Shown piece by piece: positions 27,553 through 34,518 of a DNA stretch of 64,000 nt. Numbering within the stretch: position 1 is the stretch's first letter; the number at the start of each line of letters is the position of its first letter. Made by a program: the position numbers and the translations under genes. The notes beneath the pieces were generated by a model. It ran no database searches and was not told where the DNA came from. It worked only from the letters and a program-made list of their open reading frames with translations. The stretch is from Dyadobacter psychrotolerans (GTDB lineage: Bacteria > Bacteroidota > Bacteroidia > Cytophagales > Spirosomataceae), in assembly GCF_004349265.1 (NCBI RefSeq), contig NZ_SMFL01000009.1, forward strand, positions 224,372 to 288,371, read 5' to 3'.

Positions 27553-28233
27553 ATGGCTGCCATTATCAACCTCCAGCAAAATGAAAACCGGATTACCATT
27601 GCCTCTAAACTGTATCTCTACGGGTCGGAAGCAAATCAGCAGGTTGGCGAACTGATTGTTGAAGAAATAAACCGGATGTACAATGAACCCAAAGCAACGG
27701 TCGCAATAAACGGAGCCTTATTAAACGTGTTATTTGACATTCATTACCAGATCATTTCGTCCCGGGAAGCCTTGGAAATGGCCACGGTAAATGATGACTA
27801 CCGGAATAATTTTATCAGGATTGAAAATGAAAATAAAATTACGAGGTCGTTTATGGGATTTGGTCTTGGAGATAATTCCGGCCACTGGCTTACAACCGAT
27901 AACCTCGGTACTTCCACTACTGCTGCACACGAATTCGGCCACAGCCTGGGTCTCGATCATCCTGAAAACCCGGACTTTCGCGGATCGGCTACGCCCCCGC
28001 CCATTATGGCTGCACGCGGCAGCATTGTAGATGCCAAATATCAATGGAACCCGTTGGCCAAAGCCGGAGAATACGGTGGAACGATGAACCCGGTCCACCG
28101 CAGAGTATCCCAGGAAGAAATCGCATTGATACTGGAAGGATTAACTTTTGAAACGACTGATACTTATTATGTTGGGTATTTATCTAATAAGCTGTTTAAC
28201 AGTAAGGGGAGCGTTGTTGAGGGTTTGGCTTGA
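27553..28233 (+). CDS. Metzincin-like (M10-type) zinc metalloprotease
   Basis: A 226 aa protein whose only strong signature is the metzincin zinc motif HEFGHSLGLDH (HExxHxxGxxH) near residue 128, followed by PPIMAARG at about 155, which fits a Met-turn. The rest is not recognised. There is no signal peptide or pro-domain, unusual for metzincins, which mostly act outside the cell. It is divergent from the Rrf2 regulator and convergent with the hlyD-like gene. The catalytic call is from the motif; substrate and location are unknown. Confidence 0.75.
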   Translation: MAAIINLQQNENRITIASKLYLYGSEANQQVGELIVEEINRMYNEPKATVAINGALLNVLFDIHYQIISSREALEMATVNDDYRNNFIRIENENKITRSFMGFGLGDNSGHWLTTDNLGTSTTAAHEFGHSLGLDHPENPDFRGSATPPPIMAARGSIVDAKYQWNPLAKAGEYGGTMNPVHRRVSQEEIALILEGLTFETTDTYYVGYLSNKLFNSKGSVVEGLA

Positions 28234-28307
28234 ATGGTGCTCAGGAGTTTAAACGCGGCGGGCTTGGCTGTGGTACCATATTATTGAATAATCAAATACA
28301 TGTCAGA

Positions 28308-29477
28308 TTACTCCGATTTCCTCTTCGGATTTAACCAATCGTCCGACTTGTCATAAATAAGCTGATAAAGACTTCGTCTTGCAATGATAAATTCAGCGTG
28401 CAGGCTAAGTCCTTTTGTAAGAGACACCGCATAGCCGTTTTTTAAATGAAGTTTTCTTTGCGTTAAAATGCATTTAACCTTGAATACCGGCTGATTATTC
28501 ATTATTATAAAATCACGAGCAATGTCAGAGACTGTGCCTTTTACCATTCCCCATTCATTGTAATTAAATGCATCAACACGGAATAAAACAGCCTGATCCC
28601 TTTTAATAAGACCAATATCCTGAGGTGAAACATAACATTCAGCAATGACCAGTGTATCATCAGGGGAAATAGTACCAACAACTTCTCCCGCTTGTATAAA
28701 GCTGCCCACATATTTGCCGGTAACTTGCTGGATCGTCCCTGTAACCGAAGCTTTGAGTACATAACTTTTCCTCTGTTCGGTTAATTGCTTTTCCTCAGAG
28801 AGAAGCTGTCGCAAAGCTGTGCGTTGACTGCTCAGATCCGATTGCCATTGACCCATCTGCTGGCGGAATGCTGACTCATATTGAGCTGCCAATTGTGTAT
28901 GTTCAAATTCCTTGGTGTCAAATTCCCGCATTGCAATTACCTTCTCTTTAAAGAGCTTTCTGTCCGCTTCCAATTCCTTTTTTATCTTTTGCTGATGAAA
29001 TAAATTTTCCTGCATTTTTGACTGGAATGAAAAAAATTGCTGCGCATAAAGTGTCGTACCGAAAGAACGTCCTTCATAAAGAGATTCTTTGTTCACACCA
29101 ACCAGTTTTTCAAGATCGTTTATAAAGGAAATCTTTTCCTTTTGCTGATTTGTATTTAATTGAATACGAACGGCTAATTCCTCTGAATTAATTTCATACA
29201 GCACTTCGCCTTTTTTCACCGGCTGGTTTTCACTGATCAGGGCTTTTTGAATGATTCCATTTACCAAAGAGCGAAGCTCCGTTTTTTCATTCTTTGTGCG
29301 TAAAATACCGCCGCTTTGTACGGAAATATCTATATAAAGAAACGGAAGAGAAAATAATGTAAGAATTACCGCAACCACTGTGACAGTATAAATCCACTGA
29401 CTTTTTACAGCCACCCGTGGCAGATATCCTTCTGTACTATTCTCGAGAACGTCCGCTGGAAAAAGTTGCTGCTGCAT
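28308..29477 (-). CDS. HlyD-family periplasmic adaptor of peptide exporter
   Basis: A 389 aa membrane-fusion protein. A cytoplasmic N-terminus is followed by one membrane helix (about 30-50), a lipoyl-type half-motif (NGIIQKALISENQPVKKGEVLYEIN), a coiled-coil hairpin (about 110-240), the second half-motif (GTIQQVTGKYVGSFIQAGEVVGTI) and a beta-barrel. Its start overlaps the last base of the ABC exporter stop (29477). With that exporter it would form the inner-membrane and periplasmic part of a type I secretion system; no TolC-like gene is nearby. Confidence 0.9.
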   Translation of the reverse strand: MQQQLFPADVLENSTEGYLPRVAVKSQWIYTVTVVAVILTLFSLPFLYIDISVQSGGILRTKNEKTELRSLVNGIIQKALISENQPVKKGEVLYEINSEELAVRIQLNTNQQKEKISFINDLEKLVGVNKESLYEGRSFGTTLYAQQFFSFQSKMQENLFHQQKIKKELEADRKLFKEKVIAMREFDTKEFEHTQLAAQYESAFRQQMGQWQSDLSSQRTALRQLLSEEKQLTEQRKSYVLKASVTGTIQQVTGKYVGSFIQAGEVVGTISPDDTLVIAECYVSPQDIGLIKRDQAVLFRVDAFNYNEWGMVKGTVSDIARDFIIMNNQPVFKVKCILTQRKLHLKNGYAVSLTKGLSLHAEFIIARRSLYQLIYDKSDDWLNPKRKSE

Positions 29478-31360
29478 TATGAATTAACTGAATGATTAGC
29501 TTCCTGTAATGGCAAACCGCTTTGCTGTGTCCATAATGTTTCATATTGTCCCTTTTGCAGGAGCAATTCCATATGGTTTCCTTTTTCAATTACTCTCCCT
29601 TTATGAACAACCAGTATTTCATCCGCATCCCTGACGGTAGACAACCGATGTGCAATCAGTACCACAGTTTTTCCGCCAGCACATAAGGATCTAATCGTTT
29701 CCTGAACATATTCTTCTGAAATAGTATCTAACGAAGACGTAGCCTCATCGAAAATAATAATTTCCGGCTCGCGGTACAACGCTCTTAAAATCGCCAGTCT
29801 CTGCCTTTGTCCGCCAGACAAATTGTTCCCGTTTTCTGTCAGTTCCGTTGCATATCCTTTCGGCAATTCCTCAATAAACTCGTGAATGCCTAGTTTTTTC
29901 GCATAATAAAGTATCCTTTTTATATCAGGCTCAAATTCTCCAAGTGCTATATTCTCCAAAACCGTTGCTGCGAACAGATGGATTTGCTGCGGAACTACGC
30001 TAACCAATCTTCGTAAACTTTCATTGCCAAGATGCTGAATATCATAATCTCCGATCCGTACACGGCCATTTTTTAAAGGATATAAATTTTGCAACAGCGA
30101 AATTAATGTGGACTTCCCGGAGCCGCTCTCTCCTACTATTGCAGTGATTTTTCCTTTTTTAATCGTAAGGTTTAAATTCTCGAAGATAACAGCCCGTGTT
30201 CCATACCTGAAAGTGACATTTTCCAAATGAATATCACCGATCATATCCGGCGTTAGTTCAATTTTATTCTCTGTTTTCTCTCTTTCCAAGTCCATAATTT
30301 CAAAGAGTCTGTCTGCCGCAATCAATGCATCCTGAATGGTTCGGTTTGCACTGATCAGCCTTCCGGCAGGTCCGGTGAAATACCCTATTAATGCATAAAA
30401 AGAGAAGAGCTCGCCGGCAGTAAGTTCATTGGTGATAACAAACGAAGTACCAGCCCAAAGCAAAATGATCGTAAATAACTGCGAAACAACCCCGCTTGCG
30501 GTACCAACAGAAAGAGAAGCCATAAACGAACTGTAAACAGTCCGGATCAACCGGATGAACCGTGTTTCGGTTTTGTAATTGGCATAAGCCTCCATGCCAA
30601 ACCGTTTAATAGTCGATGCTGCATTTAACGATTCTACCAGTTGCGCTTCCAGTTCGGCTGAGTTTTCCATTAACTCCCTCTGTAAACGTTTGTTTATTTT
30701 GTTAGACAACCAATAAAAAAACAAATAAAACGGAATGATGGCAAGCATTATAAGTGCCAGTTTCCAGTAATAAGTAAACATGAGTACAAATGAAAACAGC
30801 ACAATAAATACATTAACGACCAGATCCATGACAGTCTCATTAATAAAAGAACGGATTTTAACGGCATCATTTACACGGGAAATAATTTCTCCCACGCGCA
30901 TGGTATCAAAGAATTGCTGCGGAAGTTTCAGTAAATGTTTGTAATACCCAAGGATTAGCTGTGCGTCAATTTGCTGTCCTGTTTTAAAGACGAAAACGGT
31001 CTTTATAGTCCCCACAACTGTTTGCAATAGCAGGATTAAAAGCATACCGACACTCAATAAACGCAGCAGATTCATATTACCGGAGGGCAATACATGGTCT
31101 GTTATTTTTTGGATATAAATGGAGGTGGATAAACCAAGTAAGGTAGCAACAGCCGCACCAAACAATGCCTGTATCATAACACTTTTATGCGGATTGATCA
31201 AAGCTAAAAAGCGGCGTGCAACGGATATGCGCTGATCACCCGCCTTGAATTCTTCGGAAGGAAGAAGTATCATTAATACCCCTGTCCACAACTGTTTAAA
31301 CTCTTCTATGGTTTTGGAATGATACTTACCATCTCCCGGATCCATGTAGGTTACCTTCAC
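29477..31360 (-). CDS. Peptide exporter, membrane and ATPase part (C39-ABC, downstream of in-frame TAG)
   Basis: A 627 aa reading frame holding the rest of a bacteriocin-type ABC exporter: the end of the C39 peptidase domain (VTYMDPGDG, with the catalytic Asp), six membrane helices (about 55-330) and the ATPase (Walker A GESGSGKST, signature LSGGQRQRLAILRA, Walker B IIIFDEATSSLD). It opens with GTG at 31360. The preceding codons VTT and the TAG at 31372-31370 are in the same frame as the 108 aa peptidase fragment upstream, so a single codon separates the two parts of a normal 739-codon gene. Confidence 0.9.
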   Translation of the reverse strand: MKVTYMDPGDGKYHSKTIEEFKQLWTGVLMILLPSEEFKAGDQRISVARRFLALINPHKSVMIQALFGAAVATLLGLSTSIYIQKITDHVLPSGNMNLLRLLSVGMLLILLLQTVVGTIKTVFVFKTGQQIDAQLILGYYKHLLKLPQQFFDTMRVGEIISRVNDAVKIRSFINETVMDLVVNVFIVLFSFVLMFTYYWKLALIMLAIIPFYLFFYWLSNKINKRLQRELMENSAELEAQLVESLNAASTIKRFGMEAYANYKTETRFIRLIRTVYSSFMASLSVGTASGVVSQLFTIILLWAGTSFVITNELTAGELFSFYALIGYFTGPAGRLISANRTIQDALIAADRLFEIMDLEREKTENKIELTPDMIGDIHLENVTFRYGTRAVIFENLNLTIKKGKITAIVGESGSGKSTLISLLQNLYPLKNGRVRIGDYDIQHLGNESLRRLVSVVPQQIHLFAATVLENIALGEFEPDIKRILYYAKKLGIHEFIEELPKGYATELTENGNNLSGGQRQRLAILRALYREPEIIIFDEATSSLDTISEEYVQETIRSLCAGGKTVVLIAHRLSTVRDADEILVVHKGRVIEKGNHMELLLQKGQYETLWTQQSGLPLQEANHSVNS

Positions 31361-31369
31361 AGTCGTTAC

Positions 31370-31696
31370 CTAATACAGGACCACATAATGGTGCAGGCCC
31401 GTTCCGGAATTGTCAGTAGCCGATAGAGAATTCTTTTTTATAATAACATGAGCAATAGCAGGTAGCGGAATTTTTGGAAGACTTTCGACAGCACCCTTTA
31501 CACCCTTAGCCTGAAATCCCATTTTTTGAGCAGCTTCAATGAGGCCAAGCATATTGGTGCCTTTCTGATCCGTACCTGCAAACTGGCGAATACGGGCAAT
31601 TGGGAGCCGCAATTTATAATGAGCCGCAATGGAAGCAAGACAGGCTGCTCCGCAGTCGGTAATGTCGTGTTGTTTGATAAGTGTGTGGGTGGCCAA
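31370..31696 (-). CDS. C39 peptidase N-terminal part of exporter, ends at in-frame TAG
   Basis: A 108 aa fragment with the C39 bacteriocin-leader peptidase signature KQHDITDCGAACL: Gln9 (oxyanion hole) and catalytic Cys15. The catalytic His is His103 in LHHYVVLY. The frame then meets TAG. The catalytic Asp, expected 16 residues after the His, is found exactly there but beyond the stop (VTYMDPGDG). The start is TTG, 8 codons before the KQHD motif as usual. Alone it lacks Asp, transport and ATPase domains. It cleaves double-glycine leaders in intact relatives, and such precursors are encoded just upstream. Confidence 0.85.
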   Translation of the reverse strand: MATHTLIKQHDITDCGAACLASIAAHYKLRLPIARIRQFAGTDQKGTNMLGLIEAAQKMGFQAKGVKGAVESLPKIPLPAIAHVIIKKNSLSATDNSGTGLHHYVVLY

Positions 31697-31729
31697 GATA
31701 GAATGATATCTTTATCTGAGAATATTCTC

Positions 31730-32485
31730 TTAGTTTAGTAACCTAATTATATCAGGTGTAGTATTGATAATAACGTGCAAAATAAAAGGCAACATTATTG
31801 AATTATATCTAATAGCTAAATAACTAAAAATGACTCCCGATATAAATTGAGGAAAGACGTATATTGGATATAAATAGATAAAATACCAGTTAACCGGTGA
31901 GAAATTACCAATATGAATTAGGGAGAATGAAATTGTTTAAGTCCAACATAGCAAATTATATTTATCTTTATTTAAAAAATGAGTATAATCTACCGTGTCA
32001 TTATATCTATCAAAAAAAAGCAAAATCAAAATAGATCCTAATAGTAAATTGTATGTGGATGAAAAAAAATTGAGTCTATAACATTCCGGAAGAAAATATT
32101 CAATCCAAGAAATTAAAACAACTAATCTTAAAATTGAGCTTTTAGTAATCAAAATCAATCTAAACGCAATTTCTTCTTCAAATGGACCGAATAACGACGT
32201 TTTTAAAAATCCCTCTAATTCAGAATTTAAGTTTCTAAAATTTAACTGATTGTTTTTTAAATTATCTGAAATAGAAAAATTAAATAACGATTTTGTTGTA
32301 GGCTCAACTATTAAACTAATAATTAATACAATAATGAAATTGGCCAAAATACAAATAAGATAAAGATTTTTCATCAATTCTAGTCTTTGTCTTATTGAGT
32401 CTAATTTTCCAGAATAAAAATTAGAAAATGGATTTCGATAGAAAGTAAGTAAATTAATAATCATATACTTTAAAACTGTAGGCAT
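31730..32485 (-). pseudogene. CPBP/Abi membrane protein interrupted by in-frame TAA
   Basis: The first 182 codons encode an AT-rich membrane protein with the CPBP motif EExxxR (EEEIAFR, Glu104-Glu105-Arg109). A TAA stops it at 31939-31937. Continuing in the same frame, 68 codons complete the family: FSLIHIGNF (FxxxH), FPQFISGVIFSYLAIRY, and LHVIIN (HxxxN), ending with TAA at 31732-31730. The total of 251 codon positions matches a full CPBP protein. N-terminal features (LKYMI, RNP, SIRQRL) are shared with the CPBP gene at 33181-33729, so the two are paralogues. CPBP proteins serve as self-immunity in several bacteriocin systems; that role is an inference here. Confidence 0.78.
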
Positions 32486-32546
32486 TTAAAAAATCACACA
32501 AATAATATTATTTACGTGATTAATTGAAATAAGTTATCAAATAAAC

Positions 32547-32587
32547 TATAATTTAGGATGTATAATATTTACACACCCTAAATTATA
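32547..32587 (-). terminator. Hairpin right after the peptide genes
   Basis: Arms 32547-32561 and 32573-32587 pair over 15 bases with one mismatch around an 11-nt loop. It begins 1 nt after the stop of the downstream precursor peptide gene on the minus strand. It is AT-rich and lacks a strong T run, so it may limit rather than stop transcription into the CPBP and exporter genes, or protect the peptide mRNA. Confidence 0.6.
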
Positions 32588-32588
32588 A

Positions 32589-32804
32589 CTATTGACGATG
32601 TTGGTTGTAAGATTTTTGTAAGTTACTCCAAAAATCATTCCATCCATCTACCATACCTTTAATGTTTGCGCCAGCTTCCTTACCTATTTCAGATGCATCT
32701 TTGGCAGAAACTACAACTTCGCCTCCTGAAATATCAATCAAACTACTATCATCTAAAACATTCATTGCAGATAACCAAACACTATTTTTTTGTACAATTG
32801 CCAT
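32589..32804 (-). CDS. Double-glycine-leader bacteriocin-like precursor peptide (B)
   Basis: A 71 aa precursor. Residues 17-28 read LDDSSLIDISGG, matching the double-glycine leader consensus LSxxELxxIxGG; cleavage after Gly28 would release a 43-residue peptide. The core has two GxxxG motifs (Gly41-Gly45 and Gly50-Gly54), a helix-helix signature of two-peptide class IIb bacteriocins, then a Trp-rich segment (VDGWNDFWSNL) and a basic end (YNQHRQ). It is 12 nt downstream of a second leader peptide gene and near a C39 exporter. No homologue is recognised; antibacterial function is inferred. Confidence 0.8.
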   Translation of the reverse strand: MAIVQKNSVWLSAMNVLDDSSLIDISGGEVVVSAKDASEIGKEAGANIKGMVDGWNDFWSNLQKSYNQHRQ

Positions 32805-32816
32805 CTTAATTAATTT

Positions 32817-33023
32817 TTATTTTGAAAATATTCCTTCTACCGCTTTCGATTTAACAGTTTCTAGCATTATCTGATTCAGCTTGTCAGCTGCGTTAGTTGC
32901 ATAAGCAATACAGGCTCCTGCGAGATAACCTGCTTCGGCCCAAAAGCCACCTCCATAAGACAGTAAAATTTCTTCCGTATTCATTTCTACGAGTCCTAAT
33001 CCGTGCAATTGTAACTTTTCCAT
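32817..33023 (-). CDS. Double-glycine-leader bacteriocin-like precursor peptide (A)
   Basis: A 68 aa precursor with leader end MNTEEILLSYGG at residues 14-25 (Glu-Ile at the expected hydrophobic positions). Cleavage after Gly25 leaves 43 residues, the same length as the partner's core. The core starts GFWAEAGYLAGAC, with GxxxG at Gly32-Gly36 and a single Cys38, and continues as an amphipathic helix with a basic tail (KSKAVEGIFSK). Equal core lengths, adjacent genes and GxxxG in both suggest a two-peptide bacteriocin. Function is inferred from organisation only. Confidence 0.8.
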   Translation of the reverse strand: MEKLQLHGLGLVEMNTEEILLSYGGGFWAEAGYLAGACIAYATNAADKLNQIMLETVKSKAVEGIFSK

Positions 33024-33118
33024 TACTAATTAGTTTAAAGTGAAATTAAATTATACAAATACCATCATTCAATCTGTTGGCCAACTTTTTAAAGATGATG
33101 CTGTAAATCTAAGTTCTC

Positions 33119-33141
33119 TCACTGCACTATTACTGCAGTGA
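33119..33141. promoter_or_regulatory. Hairpin between CPBP gene and peptide genes
   Basis: An 8-bp perfect stem TCACTGCA/TGCAGTGA with a 7-nt loop lies in the 157-base gap upstream of the peptide genes. It could be a terminator-like structure for the upstream CPBP gene or an operator. The rest of the gap is AT-rich without a clear TAnnTTTG box; a perfect 10-bp palindrome GTTGGCCAAC sits at 33076-33085. Confidence 0.45.
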
Positions 33142-33180
33142 TAAAAAATATTCAAAAAAATAATTATTTTACATATCAAG

Positions 33181-33729
33181 TCAATCAAAAATGAAGCTAA
33201 GCCCTATTCCAAGAGCATTATATAAAAGATGAAGCATCACCGCAAACCAAAAACCATAGAGCATCCGAATATATCCCAATAGAAATCCAAAAAATGTTTG
33301 AGGCAGTGTAATCAACGGGAAAAACATGTAATTAGATGTTACTAATTGATAATTAAAGAAATGGATCCACCCAAAAATTAAAGCAGATGAATAAAATAAC
33401 CATCTAAACCAGGGTTTCATCCGCAAACGTCCTATTGGAAAGCGGAATAGAGCTTCTTCCAAAATAGGAGCCAATATTATTGCTCCCAAAGCTCTTTTCC
33501 ACAAGTTATGGTTTTTATAAACATGTTCCAGCTCATTCACTACATGTAACTCTTCCAGAACTAGGATAATCAAACCAAAATATGTACAAACTACAAAAGA
33601 AAAAAATAGATAATACACCCCAACATCCAGCAACTTCTGCCGGATTGACATTAATTTATAATTAGGATTATTCGGATTTCGAATGAAATTAGCAAAACGA
33701 AAGATTAAATATTTTAAATGAAGAATCAT
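33181..33729 (-). CDS. CPBP (Abi) family membrane protein, candidate immunity factor
   Basis: A 182 aa membrane protein with about five helices and all CPBP motifs: EEALFR (about residue 92), FGWIHFFNY (FxxxH) and LHLLYN (HxxxN) near the end. CPBP proteins are relatives of CAAX-prenyl proteases; several, such as the Abi proteins of plantaricin loci, give immunity to bacteriocins. It overlaps the HTH gene by 4 bases (ATGA) and precedes the two peptide genes, as expected for an immunity gene. Unlike its paralogue at 31730-32485 it is intact. Confidence 0.85.
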   Translation of the reverse strand: MILHLKYLIFRFANFIRNPNNPNYKLMSIRQKLLDVGVYYLFFSFVVCTYFGLIILVLEELHVVNELEHVYKNHNLWKRALGAIILAPILEEALFRFPIGRLRMKPWFRWLFYSSALIFGWIHFFNYQLVTSNYMFFPLITLPQTFFGFLLGYIRMLYGFWFAVMLHLLYNALGIGLSFIFD

Positions 33730-34070
33730 GGGTGCTCCTCGTATTTAAACTGTATATGAGAATAACCCACACATTCAGTCAAGAAAGTTGACGACGTATT
33801 ATTGCACCCTCCATCCACATCAGTTACCTCTTTATCATCCAGCTCCCGAAAACCAATATCAAACCGAACCTCCCTTTCATAATAATAACTGCGCCTAATC
33901 GGACAGAATGAAATAGGTGCACCTATTTCCCTCATGATCCGGATATATTCAAATACGGCTCGTTCTGAAAGATCGAGTTTTGAAGCTAATTCTATGGGGG
34001 AGCCTGTGGCTTTTTTGCTTATCAGGCGATGCAGGCGACGGAAGCGTTCGAAGTACTTTGTCAGGTTCAT
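33726..34070 (-). CDS. Small HTH protein with C-terminal double-glycine leader motif
   Basis: A 114 aa protein. Residues 1-75 form a small helix-turn-helix/wing unit (SPIELASKLDLSERAVFEYI; then RRSYYYEREVRFDIGF). Residues 77-88, LDDKEVTDVDGG, align position by position with LSxxELxxIxGG, the leader consensus for C39 exporters. The 26 residues after the GG contain two Cys (89 and 100) and aromatic residues. The protein thus looks like a DNA-binding domain fused to a cleavable leader and short peptide. It is first in the peptide-export operon and overlaps the CPBP gene. Regulation or secreted-peptide roles are inference. Confidence 0.8.
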   Translation of the reverse strand: MNLTKYFERFRRLHRLISKKATGSPIELASKLDLSERAVFEYIRIMREIGAPISFCPIRRSYYYEREVRFDIGFRELDDKEVTDVDGGCNNTSSTFLTECVGYSHIQFKYEEHP

Positions 34071-34143
34071 TTTAATACGCGTGTGCTGATGAAATTTCAG
34101 AAACGCAAGATAGTAACAACAAATGAATGTGACTAAGTACTTC
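34050..34143. repeat. Imperfect 21-bp inverted repeat between divergent regulators
   Basis: Arms 34050-34070 (minus) and 34123-34143 (plus) match at 18 of 21 positions. The left arm is the first seven codons of the HTH-leader gene (MNLTKYF); the right arm, read on plus, encodes MNVTKYF but lies upstream of the likely XRE start. The arms are 52 bases apart. It may be a pair of operator sites or the relic of a local duplication. Confidence 0.75.
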
Positions 34144-34200
34144 TACCTTAGTCTAACCGGATATAGAATATATGGGAAAATCTCTAATCTAATTCCGACT

Positions 34201-34431
34201 ATGCACAATGTTGAACCCAAGTTTATAGGAAAAAAAATACGGAAAATCAGATTGTCACGCGGTTATAAGCAAGATTATATAGCCCTAAAAGTAGGTCTTA
34301 GCCAAACGGGTTTCAGCAAAATAGAAACAGGAGAAACCAGGATGACGCTGGAAAGAGCCTCTGATGTTGCGAATGCATTAGGAATGACTTTGATTGAACT
34401 ACTGGTCTGGGAAGAAAAATTAAGAATGTAG
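34201..34431 (+). CDS. XRE-family transcriptional regulator
   Basis: A 76 aa Cro/C1-type DNA-binding protein consisting of one helix-turn-helix domain (KIRKIRLSRGYKQDYIALKVGLSQTGFSKIETGETRMTLERA). The start is set at 34201 (MHNVEPKF), where the domain begins; a longer frame from 34123 would add 26 residues without similarity to the family. It is divergent from the peptide-export operon and so is a candidate regulator of it. No ligand domain is present. Confidence 0.85.
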   Translation: MHNVEPKFIGKKIRKIRLSRGYKQDYIALKVGLSQTGFSKIETGETRMTLERASDVANALGMTLIELLVWEEKLRM

Positions 34432-34476
34432 TCTTTTTTTGATTTTGCCCGCGACCGGACATTTCGACATTAATAA

Positions 34477-34511
34477 CCCTTCTGAACGCAATGAGGCTGT
34501 GTTCAGAAGGG
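34477..34511. terminator. Hairpin between convergent XRE and beta-oxidation genes
   Basis: An 11-bp perfect GC-containing stem (34477-34487 with 34501-34511) sits between two converging genes, so it may end both transcripts. T runs are weak. Confidence 0.6.
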
Positions 34512-34518
34512 CTAAGTA

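Noticed and set aside
31370..31372. TAG as a programmed pyrrolysine or suppressed codon
   Set aside because: No suppressor tRNA or pyrrolysine genes are visible, and a neighbouring gene has a different stop (TAA) in the same situation, so decay or error is more likely; readthrough remains only a formal option.
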